A DNA stretch of 64,000 nucleotides from Chitinivibrionia bacterium (GCA_009779925.1 WRAZ01000001.1:1-64000), one strand, 5' to 3'. Counted from the first letter of the stretch, positions 32,201 through 40,567 are shown. Made by a program: numbers and translations. The notes: generated by a model not told the origin, from the letters alone.

Positions 32201-32346
32201 CGCCTTTTGCGATTACGGCAATCGGGGGAGTTATTTTCTCAACGGGACTTACGTTCTTCTTTATTCCCGTGCTTTACGTATGGACGGCTTCCAAAACCGA
32301 AAAACCCGTTCTTTCGGATTCGGCAAAGGCGGTGTTAAATGCTTGA
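29230..32346 (+). CDS. RND-family efflux pump (AcrB/MdtB-like inner-membrane transporter)
   Basis: 1038 residues, standard for hydrophobe/amphiphile efflux RND pumps. The N-terminus reads SIVKTSIQRPLMMIMVILAI and the porter-domain start LPIDRMPNMELPYVMVQLIY. Helix 4 carries the proton-relay region, seen as SLAIVVGILVTNAILVLENI, where the usual DD pair is replaced by Val/Thr/Asn residues. The twin helix 10 region is IGLVSTNAILMIDYARQ. Loss of the acidic pair suggests a heavy-metal- or Na-like variant, or a different coupling site. Substrates are not predictable. It is overlapped by the regulator gene. Confidence 0.93.
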   Translation: MSIVKTSIQRPLMMIMVILAIALFGLVAWRSLPIDRMPNMELPYVMVQLIYPGAGPEEVETNVVRPVEDAVSTISGIKNMTSYSMENAGIIVLEFESHISPDFAAIEVKDNVSRIQQNFPSDVLDPIVMKFDFNAMPIMTVALLGDETVSPVELRNYAERYLNERFSRISGVAQATALGGREREIHVILSSEKLQAHGLSIFSVFPALTAQNVLIPAGTITGSLREFAVKFDGQFRTVEEIANIQIPTPRGYNIRLNEIATVIDSYAEVRSLARFQGRESVEISITRAGGANTVEVAKGVRRVMAQMEGQLPPGMSLDIVEDQSIFIGEAVNDTYSNLFQGILLTAIILLVFLANFRVTLIAAITMPVSLIMGFIGMDALGFSMNMVTMMSLAIVVGILVTNAILVLENIVRQMKLGKEPYKAALDGTEQMFTSVLVGTLTNLAVFIPMANTTGITGSIFRELGLTIVFATVASLILSFTLVPIMASRLLKIKENQKDTIVDKIVGKLERGYEKVLGKALRSRFGKLGIVFGVIFFLIFTLTVIASRIGVDFMPSSDEGFITVSLELPVGTPMAITEGVLLDIEERMKTLPYLKAVSTSIGGSGLNAGVENGTVRLEFVPLGERSIDVFQLTRKIRPKLADIPDARIIVAPLSGMAGGSSSDITINILGTNMDTLSMLVEKALEVMRADPDLTDFNSSWKGAKPEIVIRPRREVMEHYGLMGNINSSITGAVIGGLLRLNITGEESAVFRDGSHEYPIRVRLEENSRRDIRDIATMPVVTPRGTVPLEVLCYVEYADGVSQITRINKMRALDVSANLVSTDIAAGTKTPQVLAALIEQIPLPEGYEFRTAGMQDMADEMMEQLLIAAAMAILLTIMVLIGLLESVRLGFVVFLTLPLGLIGVIWALFITGNALSMISMMSIIMLIGLVSTNAILMIDYARQIRKKNEMKPIDAIVKAAGTKLRVILMANIAIVFSMLPMALGMGAGGAFRAPFAITAIGGVIFSTGLTFFFIPVLYVWTASKTEKPVLSDSAKAVLNA

Positions 32347-33004
32347 AACAACTCAGGAATTGGATAAACAGGAAAAAGCGGCTTTGGTCTCGGATAAGGT
32401 CAAAGCCCTTAAGAGCGAGTTAATTCTCGACGCGGCGCTTACGGTATTCTCCCTCAGGGGAGTTGCCGAGGCGACCTTAGAGGAGATAGCGGGCGAAGCA
32501 GGCTTTTCAAAAGCGTCGCTATACAATTATTTTCCCGATAAGGAGAGAATATTTTTAGCGGTGGCAATGCGGGAAGCCGAGCGTTTTATAGATATTCTTA
32601 TGAACTCGGGCGAGACTTCGGTTTCGCCCACCCTCCCGTTCAAGGAAAATATGCGCCGATACCTGCTTCTGCGCCTCGAACATACCAGAAAGCATTTTCA
32701 CTTTATCGTGTCGATGAATTTGGCGGAAATTTTCAAATGCGAAGACATCCAAAAAGGGTCTCTTCACGGATATATCGACTTTAAGGAAGAGCTTTTCAAG
32801 AAAAGTATTGTGCCTATACTTAACTGGGCGAAAGACAAAAACGAAATAACAACTTTGTTCAACGACCTTACTCTTTGCAGAATTATTGACGGAATGACCT
32901 TAGGCGTTATTCACGATTGGATAAAAAACAAAAAAGTCGGCGATACCGACGAAGTAGCGAACTTACTGATAGAATTACTTGTTAACGGGATGGGAAAAAG
33001 ATGA
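32339..33004 (+). CDS. TetR-family regulator of the efflux operon
   Basis: 221 residues. The TetR helix-turn-helix lies near residues 28-70 (ILDAALTVFSLRGVAEATLEE, EAGFSKASLYNYFPDKERIF). The C-terminal ligand domain is unremarkable. The ATG overlaps the last codons of the RND gene by eight bases, so the regulator is made together with the pump. This feedback layout is common for efflux repressors. Confidence 0.9.
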   Translation: MLETTQELDKQEKAALVSDKVKALKSELILDAALTVFSLRGVAEATLEEIAGEAGFSKASLYNYFPDKERIFLAVAMREAERFIDILMNSGETSVSPTLPFKENMRRYLLLRLEHTRKHFHFIVSMNLAEIFKCEDIQKGSLHGYIDFKEELFKKSIVPILNWAKDKNEITTLFNDLTLCRIIDGMTLGVIHDWIKNKKVGDTDEVANLLIELLVNGMGKR

Positions 33005-33014
33005 TTTTGTTTGA

Positions 33015-33100
33015 TGGTACCGAAGGCGAGACTCGAACTCGCACAATATTGCTATCGGCGGATTTTGAATCCGCTGTGTCTACCATTTCACCACTTCGGC
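33015..33100 (-). tRNA. tRNA-Leu (anticodon CAA)
   Basis: A complete class II tRNA on the minus strand. The acceptor GCCGAAG pairs with CTTCGGT before ACCA (one G-U pair). The D-loop is GTGGTGAAATGGTAGAC, the anticodon stem GCGGA/TCCGC has the loop TTCAAAA (CAA), a long variable arm follows, and the T-arm reads GCGAGTTCGAGTCTCGC. CCA is encoded. It converges on the TetR gene. Confidence 0.97.
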
Positions 33101-33112
33101 ATATCATACGGG

Positions 33113-33132
33113 GGCAAATATAATTTATTTTC
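33113..33132 (+). promoter_or_regulatory. Promoter-like element of the GH84 gene
   Basis: Reads GGCAAATATAATTTATTTTC, about 60 bases before 33194 and 12 bases outside the tRNA. Confidence 0.45.
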
Positions 33133-33193
33133 ACAGAGGCGCGCAAGGATTTTTTGAAAATCGTATAAAAAAATAAAAAAGGGAGAAATTTTT

Positions 33194-34285
33194 ATGGAAT
33201 TAACAGGATATATAGAGGGTTTTTACGGCAAAATTTTTAGTTGGGAAACTCGGGAAGCAATCGCAAAAAAAGTTTTTAGCAAAGGTATGAACACTTATCT
33301 TTACGCCCCCAAAGAGGACAAGTATCACAGAATTTGCTGGGAAGAGGACTATCCTGCGCCCCTTCGCGACAAGTTTGCGCAAATCATAGAATTTGCCTAC
33401 AGTTGCGGCAGTACGTTCATTCCCGCGCTTGCTCCCGGGCTATCCTTCTTTTACGACGAAGCGGATTACGTCTTCCTTAAAAAGAAAATAAAGTTTTTCG
33501 TAAACTTAGGCGCAAACACTTTCGCGCTTACAATGGACGACATTCCCGCAATCTCCCCCGTAGAAGGCAAAAAATTAGGCGTTCAGCACGGCGAACTTTT
33601 GTGCAGAATAAAGCAAGATTTCCCAAATTTACGCCTTCTGTTCTGCCCCACAATTTACGCCGCCGACCTCATAGACGAAACTTCGCTCTACTACTTGGAC
33701 GACCTTAAAAGAAGCGCTCCCGACGACATCCTCTACCTATGGACGGGCGACAGCACAATTTCTAAAAAAATAAACGCCCAAACTATGGAACACGCCATAA
33801 AACTTTTCGGCAAAAAAATAGTAATTTGGGATAATTTCTACTGCATAGACTACTGCCCCAACCGAATTTTCGCAGGAGAATACGCCGCCCGCGACCGCGA
33901 ATTCATAAAAAACCAATGCGCAGGCGTTCTGTTAAACGGCACAGGCTTACCCATAACCGACGAAATAATTCTGGAAAACTTCGACTTGTGGCTAAAAGAC
34001 AAAAACCCGAGCGAATGCGACATTAAAACAGTCCTAACAAACTTCGGCGTTCCCCAAAACCTACTCGAATACCTGCCCCTGATTTCGTCGCCGTACCGTC
34101 AAGATTACACGCTCCCCCAAACCCTCTCCCCCGACAATTTCTTCACCGAAATAATCGCCAAATGGCAATCCCCGCTGAAGTTGGAGTGGTATAATGCTCT
34201 TCACGCGATTTTCACCCAGTTGCGAATTTCGTCGGCAAAAAAACCGTTCGGCGAGGAGTGGTATGGGATGAGGTGGGTGAGGTGA
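33194..34285 (+). CDS. GH84-type beta-N-acetylglucosaminidase (O-GlcNAcase-like), cytosolic
   Basis: 363 residues, just the (beta/alpha)8 catalytic barrel. The start TGYIEGFYGKIFSWETR and the pair of catalytic acids in FALTMDDIPA (Asp115-Asp116) are diagnostic of GH84. NTYLYAPKEDKYHR is the usual second strand. There is no signal peptide, no N-terminal accessory domain and no carbohydrate-binding module, unlike most bacterial GH84 enzymes. It probably removes GlcNAc from an internal substrate or from imported mucin/chitin fragments. Codon use becomes C-rich towards the 3' end. Confidence 0.88.
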   Translation: MELTGYIEGFYGKIFSWETREAIAKKVFSKGMNTYLYAPKEDKYHRICWEEDYPAPLRDKFAQIIEFAYSCGSTFIPALAPGLSFFYDEADYVFLKKKIKFFVNLGANTFALTMDDIPAISPVEGKKLGVQHGELLCRIKQDFPNLRLLFCPTIYAADLIDETSLYYLDDLKRSAPDDILYLWTGDSTISKKINAQTMEHAIKLFGKKIVIWDNFYCIDYCPNRIFAGEYAARDREFIKNQCAGVLLNGTGLPITDEIILENFDLWLKDKNPSECDIKTVLTNFGVPQNLLEYLPLISSPYRQDYTLPQTLSPDNFFTEIIAKWQSPLKLEWYNALHAIFTQLRISSAKKPFGEEWYGMRWVR

Positions 34286-34301
34286 GGTAGAATGATTTTC
34301 C

Positions 34302-34326
34302 GTAGGGGCGTATTGCATACGCCCTA
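34302..34326. repeat. GGGGCGTATTGCATACGCCC palindromic repeat, copy 1
   Basis: The short hairpin GGGCGTAT-TGC-ATACGCCC with flanking GTAG lies between converging genes. Two more copies, inverted to each other, are at 59112 and 59179. Confidence 0.75.
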
Positions 34327-34349
34327 TTGTTCGTGCGACATTTGTGTAT

Positions 34350-35558
34350 TTAAAGCACAAACGCCAAAGCAAACGCCATTGCGAGCATAAGCGTTCCGAA
34401 CAGAATTTTTATAAACACCAACTTTTTCTGCGTCATCGAGGCGAGCGTTGTCCAAGTAATGCCAAAATATGCGGCGGTCATTATGGCGATTAACGGAAGC
34501 ACAAATATGAGGCAATACAATATAAGATAAGGCAAAATTTGCGCGGTTGTCATTATTCCGCTTCTGTTCATAACAAGTAAAAGCGGTAGCGCGACCTCCG
34601 CCGTGCATATACTGTCCACAAGCGTTGCCAAAAACGCGGCGATAACCGTGCCGACAACAAGGCGTTTTCCGCTCATATATTTGGTTATTATAGTGTGCGT
34701 AAGTTTTTTAAGCGATTTGGGTAATTGCAAGGTAATGTCTTTGGTATTTCCGCTTTTGCCGAAACGGAAAGCGTCGGTATATGCAATTACGCCGAGCCCC
34801 GCGGCAAAGATTATCGCCGTCCATTTTATTACAGGCTGAAGCCACGCAAAACTGCTCAAAAAAGTAAGCGCGCTAAACATACCGAGCAACAAAGCCAAAT
34901 AAGTCAAAAACACCGTCGCGGTAAATAACACGCCGATAATAACAATTTCGGAACGCCTGCGTTTTTGCGCCGCCAAAACCGAAACCAAAAATATCATTAC
35001 CGAAATCGCACAAGGATTTATGCTGTCCACAAGCGCCGCGGAAATTAAAAACCCGAGAGTTAATTCGCGGTTAAATCGCTCTATCAAAATCGCTTCCATA
35101 TCTTCGTCGGCAAGCGCTTCTACTTCTATATTTCGCGCGCGGCTCGGATCCAAAAGAAATTCCAGCACAATGTCGCGCGCGTTTTCTCGGATTTCCCAAT
35201 ATCCCAAAAGCACAGTGTCGGGAAAAAACAAAGTTATGGGATTAGAATTCACAACGCCGTATATTTCTTCCATTTTCGATAAAAATGCAAAGCTTTCGGG
35301 ATAGTCGATGTCGTGAAACCGAAGGTTAATCTGCCCTTCAAATTCGCGCGACAACGGTATGAGCAACGAATTTTTTAAGTCTATGCAATCCCTGCAATTA
35401 GCCGAACCGAAGTAATACATTCCAAGCGCGCCGTCCGCGTGCGCAACCACATAGTCCGCAGTTTCGGCGACAGGCGCGCAAGATGCTAACGAACTTGCAA
35501 AAATAAAAATCAATATCCCAAAGATTTTTTTAACGTTTTTATAGCTTTCTTGCAACAT
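34350..35558 (-). CDS. Lipoprotein thioredoxin fused to a DsbD/CcdA-like membrane domain
   Basis: 402 residues. A signal with lipobox-like SLASC precedes a thioredoxin-like domain with a CRDC redox motif (FGSANCRDCIDLKN, near residue 57). Six membrane helices of the CcdA/DsbD type follow (SAALVDSINPCAISVMIFL, VDSICTAEVALPLLL). The thioredoxin domain is N-terminal and the paired Cys residues in the membrane part are NPCA and SICTA. It probably passes electrons from cytoplasm to envelope thiols. The domain order differs from classical DsbD. Confidence 0.75.
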   Translation of the reverse strand: MLQESYKNVKKIFGILIFIFASSLASCAPVAETADYVVAHADGALGMYYFGSANCRDCIDLKNSLLIPLSREFEGQINLRFHDIDYPESFAFLSKMEEIYGVVNSNPITLFFPDTVLLGYWEIRENARDIVLEFLLDPSRARNIEVEALADEDMEAILIERFNRELTLGFLISAALVDSINPCAISVMIFLVSVLAAQKRRRSEIVIIGVLFTATVFLTYLALLLGMFSALTFLSSFAWLQPVIKWTAIIFAAGLGVIAYTDAFRFGKSGNTKDITLQLPKSLKKLTHTIITKYMSGKRLVVGTVIAAFLATLVDSICTAEVALPLLLVMNRSGIMTTAQILPYLILYCLIFVLPLIAIMTAAYFGITWTTLASMTQKKLVFIKILFGTLMLAMAFALAFVL

Positions 35559-35598
35559 TTATAACCTCGTTTTCATATATTCAAATTCATTTTGTCGC

Positions 35599-35618
35599 CG
35601 AAAAATACGTTATTGCAA
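35599..35618 (-). promoter_or_regulatory. Promoter-like element of the thioredoxin/DsbD-like gene
   Basis: Reads TTGCAATAACGTATTTTTCG on the minus strand, 41 bases before 35558. Confidence 0.5.
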
Positions 35619-35682
35619 GAAATGAAAATTGGGAAAATGGTCTTTTGGCGATAATTTTCAGAAAAAAGCCTCACTTTATCGG

Positions 35683-35698
35683 TGCAGATAGTATTTTC
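35683..35698 (+). promoter_or_regulatory. Promoter-like element of the second hipBA
   Basis: Reads TGCAGATAGTATTTTC, about 95 bases before 35793. The unusually long leader between them may hold the operator. Confidence 0.5.
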
Positions 35699-35792
35699 TT
35701 CTCAGAAACCACAATAAGCAGGCATTTTTAACAAGTTATCAGTGTTTTATGTTTGCAAATTGCTGTTTTTAACTATTTATGTGAGGTGATAT

Positions 35793-36113
35793 ATGCTGAA
35801 TTCTCTTTATTCCAAGACCGATGAGGAAACACTCAAAGAGTTTGGAAAAACGCTGAAACAAAGGCGTATAAACAATAATTTTACACAGGAAGAATTTGCG
35901 GCGGCTGTCGGAATTTCTAAGTTCCAACTTTCCAAAATTGAGCGCACAGGAAAAACAACGCTTGCAACCCTTGTTGCTATTTCGCGCAAATTCGGGCTTT
36001 TACAGCAATTGCTCGGCGTTTACGAAAATCCCGAATTAACCCCAATGCAAAGATACGAAATAGAACAAAAAACCGCAAAACTGAAAATCGGAAGAAAAAG
36101 GGTTAAAAAATGA
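35793..36113 (+). CDS. hipB: HipB-like XRE antitoxin, second module
   Basis: 106 residues. A helix-turn-helix lies near residues 18-55 (LKQRRINNNFTQEEFAAAVG, SKFQLSKIERTGK). The tail is basic (KIGRKRVKK). The gene overlaps the HipA gene by four bases (ATGA). It should repress the operon and neutralise the kinase. The ribosome binding site is GAGGTGATAT. Confidence 0.88.
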   Translation: MLNSLYSKTDEETLKEFGKTLKQRRINNNFTQEEFAAAVGISKFQLSKIERTGKTTLATLVAISRKFGLLQQLLGVYENPELTPMQRYEIEQKTAKLKIGRKRVKK

Positions 36114-37378
36114 AGAATTTGAGGGTAATGTACAACAAAAATTTTGTGGGAATTTGCGAATTCGACGAAGAGCGCAACAAGGTTTTTTTTCAATATTCGC
36201 CTGACTTTTTGAAATCGAACACAGAACTTTCGCCTTTATTGTTGCCTTTGGAAAACCGCGTTTTTGAATTTGACGAAAAGGCGTATAGTCTCGACACTTT
36301 CAAGAAACTGCCGCCGATGATAGCCGACAGTTTGCCCGACGATTTCGGAAATAAAATGTTATTGCAATGGCTTATTAAAAATAATATTTCGCAAAATTCG
36401 CTAAATCCGCTCGAAAAACTGTGTTATGTAGGAAAGCGCGGAATGGGTGCATTGGAATACGAGCCTTCCTTTGAACAAAAAACAGTCGATGAAAACGTAA
36501 ATATTGCCGATTTGTTGAATGTGGCAAATGAGATATATTTCCGCAAAGAAAACGAAACTCTGCCGCTGAACGATTATCATCAATCGCTTTCGACAATGTT
36601 GAGAATTGGAACTTCCGTCGGCGGTGCAAGAGCAAAGGCGCTGATTGCCGTAAACGAAAAAACGCAGGAAATAAAAGCGGGCGATATTTTGCAGGGTGAA
36701 GACTTTGAATATTATATAATAAAATTTGACGGGCTCAAAGATGGGCGCGAAATTGAGCCGAACGGATACGGAATTTTGGAGTATATTTATCACAAAATGG
36801 CGATTGACTCTAAAATAGAAATGACGGATTGCAAGTTAATTACGGAAAACGGGCGCAGTCATTTTTTAACGAAACGCTTTGATAGAAAAAACGGCAAAAA
36901 AACTCACATTCAAACTCTTTGCGCAATGGCGGGCGTTGATTTCAGACTGCCGAATTTGATTGGCTACGAAGATATTTTCAGGATTTTGAATTTATTGAAT
37001 ATGGATTATACCGAAAAAGAGCAGTTGTTCAGACGAATGGTTTTTAACGTGCTTGCGTTTAATCGCGACGACCACACAAAAAACTTTTCTTTTATGTTTG
37101 ACAATAACAAATGGAGACTTACTCCTGCCTACGATTTGATTTTTGCTTACGACCCTAACAGTTTTTGGCTCAAAAATCATAACATTAACATAAACGGCAA
37201 AAACAATCTTCTTACAAAAGAAGACCTGTTAACAGTCGGAGAAAAATTCGGCGTGAAGAAAACGGAAGGTATATTATCGGAAATAAAAGAAGTAGTGCAA
37301 AATTTTCGACACTATGCAGACAAATACGAACTTCCGCTTTTCTTAACATCGGCAGTAAATTCGATTTTATGTAAATAA
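36110..37378 (+). CDS. hipA: HipA-type Ser/Thr kinase toxin, complete
   Basis: 422 residues. The N-terminal barrel carries LPPMIADSLPDDFGNKML. The kinase core has MLRIGTSVGGARAKAL (P-loop-like serine region), YYIIKFDG (lysine strand), VLAFNRDDHTKNFSFMF (catalytic Asp in N-RDDHTKN) and LTPAYDLIF (magnesium site). All catalytic residues seem intact. HipA kinases phosphorylate tRNA synthetases and stop growth. Unlike the left-edge copy, this one can be judged functional. Confidence 0.92.
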   Translation: MKNLRVMYNKNFVGICEFDEERNKVFFQYSPDFLKSNTELSPLLLPLENRVFEFDEKAYSLDTFKKLPPMIADSLPDDFGNKMLLQWLIKNNISQNSLNPLEKLCYVGKRGMGALEYEPSFEQKTVDENVNIADLLNVANEIYFRKENETLPLNDYHQSLSTMLRIGTSVGGARAKALIAVNEKTQEIKAGDILQGEDFEYYIIKFDGLKDGREIEPNGYGILEYIYHKMAIDSKIEMTDCKLITENGRSHFLTKRFDRKNGKKTHIQTLCAMAGVDFRLPNLIGYEDIFRILNLLNMDYTEKEQLFRRMVFNVLAFNRDDHTKNFSFMFDNNKWRLTPAYDLIFAYDPNSFWLKNHNININGKNNLLTKEDLLTVGEKFGVKKTEGILSEIKEVVQNFRHYADKYELPLFLTSAVNSILCK

Positions 37379-37422
37379 ATTTCCCTCCGACGAAAAAAAG
37401 CAATTTTCACCAAATTCTATTC

Positions 37423-37441
37423 GCGGCAAATATTATATTCC
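37423..37441 (+). promoter_or_regulatory. Promoter-like element of the methyltransferase gene
   Basis: Reads GCGGCAAATATTATATTCC, 68 bases before 37509, and is preceded by TTTTCACCAAATTC. The same upstream tract occurs before the metallo-hydrolase gene at 4828. Confidence 0.5.
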
Positions 37442-37508
37442 CATCCAAACAACAAAAAAACTAAAAAAATGTGCGGTGAAGCAAATCGAGAGTAAATGGA
37501 GAATTGAA

Positions 37509-38243
37509 ATGAATGGAAGAAAATTAAAACAAATTGTATGGCAACTAATCCCTCTGCCTTTGGGGCTGAAACGGGTATTGTGGCAAAAATTTTTCTTTAA
37601 CAAAGACAGTTTTGTTTATAAAGGTAATACGGAAAATGTTTTTTCGCGAATTTACACCGACAATTTTTGGTTGTCAAAAGAATCGGCTTCAGGCGGCGGC
37701 TCGCTTATATCGACAACAAAATCAATACGTAAAAAGCTTCCTCTTTTATGGAAAGAATACGGAATTAAAACGTTTTTGGACGTACCCTGCGGCGATTATA
37801 ATTGGATGAAAGAAATCGAGAAAGGCGATATAACTTATATCGGCGGCGATATTGTCAGCGAAATGATAGAGCAAAATAACAGAAATTATTCGGGCAAAAA
37901 CGTATCCTTTAAGGTAATCGATATAACAAAGGACGAATTGCCGACGGTCGATATGATATTCTGCAAGGATTGTTTGCAACATTTGTCGTACGATAACGTG
38001 TTTAAGGCGCTGAATAATTTCAAAAAATCAAAATCAAAGTATTTGCTAACTACGTCTTATTCAAAAACTTTGTATAATTGGGATATTCTTGACGGTGATT
38101 GCCGTCCCTTAAATTTGTTGAAAGCGCCGTTTAATTTTCCGCAACCATTGATGAAGATTAAAGAAAAATCAATGGGAATTCAGGTTGATGGGGATAAGGA
38201 TATGTATTTATATAAGTTAGACGATATTCTTGCAGAAAAATAA
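37509..38243 (+). CDS. SAM-dependent class I methyltransferase
   Basis: 244 residues from the ATG at 37509, which has TGGAG at proper spacing. An ATG at 37476 is also possible. The Rossmann motif I is TFLDVPCGDYNWMKEI and motif II TYIGGDIVSEMIEQN. The post-II strand is VDMIFCKDCLQHLSYDN. The substrate is unknown, and small stand-alone enzymes like this often modify sugars or small molecules. A hydrophobic/basic N-terminus (QLIPLPLGLKRVLWQKF) may hold it at the membrane. Confidence 0.8.
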   Translation: MNGRKLKQIVWQLIPLPLGLKRVLWQKFFFNKDSFVYKGNTENVFSRIYTDNFWLSKESASGGGSLISTTKSIRKKLPLLWKEYGIKTFLDVPCGDYNWMKEIEKGDITYIGGDIVSEMIEQNNRNYSGKNVSFKVIDITKDELPTVDMIFCKDCLQHLSYDNVFKALNNFKKSKSKYLLTTSYSKTLYNWDILDGDCRPLNLLKAPFNFPQPLMKIKEKSMGIQVDGDKDMYLYKLDDILAEK

Positions 38244-38263
38244 AAAACTAAACAGTTTTCTCA

Positions 38264-40405
38264 TCACTGCGCCCACGATATCCGCAAATCCTTTTTGTGT
38301 CCGTCGGCGTTTATTCTGACAATATACACACCTTTCGGCAACCGCGCCAAAGATACGGTGTGTGCGCCCGCCGAAAAATTGCGCTTGCTCAGCATTCTTC
38401 CGTTTATTGAAAATATGCTGACCTCCGCTTTTTGATTGACTTGCAACTCTACGCCTCTGCGTGTAATTTGATAGCGAATGCCGCCTGCGGTTGTTTGAGA
38501 GTTTTGCGGACGGTTAGGCGTAATTGATATCGGACTGTCGGCGCGATTTACGAATTTTGAGAGCAATCGGATATACGACATCTGGTAGCCGTTGCTGTTT
38601 TCGGTGATTTCCCAAGAGTTTATGGGCCAACAGACGTTTGTTTCTACGAACATTCTTGCGGGCGGCGTTATGTTGCTGTCGGGAATTTCCACAAGAAAAC
38701 ACCTTGCATTGTTTTGTGTCGAGCCACAAGCCGAAGGACAACAGCCGTCCCATTTATATCTGGAATTGGGTCCGCCGACCAAAAAACCGGGCGCGGGACC
38801 GGGAGTTGTGGCTGTTGTTATGCTCCATCTCGGCGAATTTTCGCTGAACCACGCGTGATAAAATGTTCTTTGGCTTCTTGTGGCGCCGTATCGCTCCATA
38901 TTTGTCAAATAAACCCAATTAAACGGATTTACGCCGTGAAGATAATGCAAATAACCCTCGGCAATCTCGCGGAATTTTTGCCTGTCTATCGACGGGTCAA
39001 TCTCGTGCCACCTGTAAAATGTCAGTCCGTAGTCCGCTTTTGCCTTATTGGAGCCCCAGTTGTAATCGGCGATAAATGCGCGGTAGCCGTCGGTGCGGTG
39101 GGCGCCGTAAAAGTCGTCGGGTCTTACAAAAGCCGTGCGCATAGCGTTTCGTATGTCGTTCTTAAATTGGGGGTCGCCGCTCGGATTTTTCAAATAATCC
39201 ATAAATAAAATATGTTGCGAATGCCTGTAATGATCCATAAAACTATACCAAGCAAAAAGCGGTAATCTCCTCATTGCCGTTTCCGCAATTCTTAAAAGAG
39301 AGTCCGCGCCCGTTAATTCGTAAAGATAAAAAGCCGCCGCCGCCAAGTTTTCCGACCTGCCGCCCGTGCCGTCGTCCATTATTTCTTGATTTCCTGCCGC
39401 AAGTCCCACTGAGTTGTTGGAAGCAACGTTGTTGGCGAACATAGAATCGGGGTGCGCAAAACCCCATTCCCACGCTTTTATCGCCGCCGTTCTTAATCGG
39501 TTTATGTATTCGGAATTCGCATATCCGCGTTCTTGTAAAACGCGCGCCGCAACGGCAAACGCCTTAACGGAGCCGAAAGCCGCAGTTGCATTGGGCGGAC
39601 CGTAGAAACTTGTCCCCGTAGCGGCAGACGGCGGAGAAGCGTGAGCAAGCCCTTGCACGCTAAGCATTGAGCCGTCGTCGTTTTGCATTCGCAAAAGCCA
39701 GTCAAGTCCCCATTTTGCTTCGTCGATTATGTCGGGAATACCGTTGCCCGATTCGGGAATGCCGAAGTCGTCGGTAAATGCGCGGGGATTTCCTTCGTAT
39801 GCAAAAAACATTTCGGCGATGTAGTCGGCAGTCCATTTTGTGTATTTATTGTAGTCGCCTGCGTCAAACCAACCGCCGCTTAAATCCCGTTCTCTCGACG
39901 CGTCGTTCGGCGCAAAAAAGTCGCGGGTGCGCCTGTCTTGTTCAAATGCCATTCCGTCTGCCCATTCTGCACCTGCAAATTGCGCCGTTTTGGCAATTCC
40001 CGCGCGCTGATAATAAAAAGTTCTTACCGCGGCTCTAAGAATATCGTTATATATATCGTTGCCTATTCGGAAAGAATACGAGCGAATATTACCGTTGCCT
40101 CTTATATGATAGCGCCCCGCCGCATTCACGCTCGAAAAATCAAAATGCCAAAGTATGTCGCCCGAAGCGACGTCGGCAATTCCATCGTTAAAAATTACGG
40201 GACTACCCGAAAAAACCGTATCTCCCGTTGCCTCGTCGATAACGCTAAACTCGCCGCCTTGCAACGACAAACCACGGATAACGGCAATTTTCTTTGCCTG
40301 CTCGCGATAACCGAATTGGTCAATAATAATTTCTTGCGCCCCAACGCCGCCGGCAATTATCAGTATCGCCGAAAAGATTTTTGCAAAGATTACAGGTTTT
40401 TTCAT
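38264..40405 (-). CDS. Secreted GH9 cellulase (endoglucanase) with C-terminal sorting domain
   Basis: 713 residues. A signal peptide (about 1-23) is followed by an Ig-like CelD_N domain (24-115) and the GH9 (alpha/alpha)6 catalytic domain from about 120 to 625. Catalytic residues are DAGD at 181-184 (nucleophile/base) and the C-terminal acid in NSWEITENSNGYQ. The last ~70 residues (VEVSIFSINGRML-like segment, PKGVYIVRINADG) form a FlgD/T9SS-like sorting domain. It hydrolyses beta-1,4-glucan outside the cell. The closing stretch CCPSACGSTQNNARCF may be disulphide-bonded. It has its own promoter. Confidence 0.93.
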   Translation of the reverse strand: MKKPVIFAKIFSAILIIAGGVGAQEIIIDQFGYREQAKKIAVIRGLSLQGGEFSVIDEATGDTVFSGSPVIFNDGIADVASGDILWHFDFSSVNAAGRYHIRGNGNIRSYSFRIGNDIYNDILRAAVRTFYYQRAGIAKTAQFAGAEWADGMAFEQDRRTRDFFAPNDASRERDLSGGWFDAGDYNKYTKWTADYIAEMFFAYEGNPRAFTDDFGIPESGNGIPDIIDEAKWGLDWLLRMQNDDGSMLSVQGLAHASPPSAATGTSFYGPPNATAAFGSVKAFAVAARVLQERGYANSEYINRLRTAAIKAWEWGFAHPDSMFANNVASNNSVGLAAGNQEIMDDGTGGRSENLAAAAFYLYELTGADSLLRIAETAMRRLPLFAWYSFMDHYRHSQHILFMDYLKNPSGDPQFKNDIRNAMRTAFVRPDDFYGAHRTDGYRAFIADYNWGSNKAKADYGLTFYRWHEIDPSIDRQKFREIAEGYLHYLHGVNPFNWVYLTNMERYGATRSQRTFYHAWFSENSPRWSITTATTPGPAPGFLVGGPNSRYKWDGCCPSACGSTQNNARCFLVEIPDSNITPPARMFVETNVCWPINSWEITENSNGYQMSYIRLLSKFVNRADSPISITPNRPQNSQTTAGGIRYQITRRGVELQVNQKAEVSIFSINGRMLSKRNFSAGAHTVSLARLPKGVYIVRINADGHKKDLRISWAQ

Positions 40406-40434
40406 AGTCCTCCTCTTTGTGTTTTCATAAACGC

Positions 40435-40454
40435 TGAAATATACTATATTTCAA
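40435..40454 (-). promoter_or_regulatory. Promoter-like element of the GH9 cellulase gene
   Basis: Reads TTGAAATATAGTATATTTCA on the minus strand, 30 bases before 40405. It is a near-perfect palindrome (TGAAATATA and TATATTTCA), so it could also be an operator. Confidence 0.5.
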
Positions 40455-40541
40455 TCTGTTTGTCAAGCTTTTCTTTTCTTTATTTACAAAAACAACACAA
40501 AATCCCGCAAAAAAAACCACCAAACCACCGCAGTGCTCCAA

Positions 40542-40559
40542 AACAAATAGTATTTTCTC
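40542..40559 (+). promoter_or_regulatory. Promoter-like element of the headless surface-protein gene
   Basis: Reads AACAAATAGTATTTTCTC, only nine bases before the ATG at 40568. The transcript would be almost leaderless. Confidence 0.5.
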
Positions 40560-40567
40560 TCGGTTTT

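Noticed and set aside
39938-40567. Long rightward open frame continuing upstream of the surface-protein fragment
   Set aside because: It is antisense to the GH9 cellulase gene, rich in Cys/Arg shadow residues, and the promoter-like element lies at 40542. The real start is the ATG at 40568.
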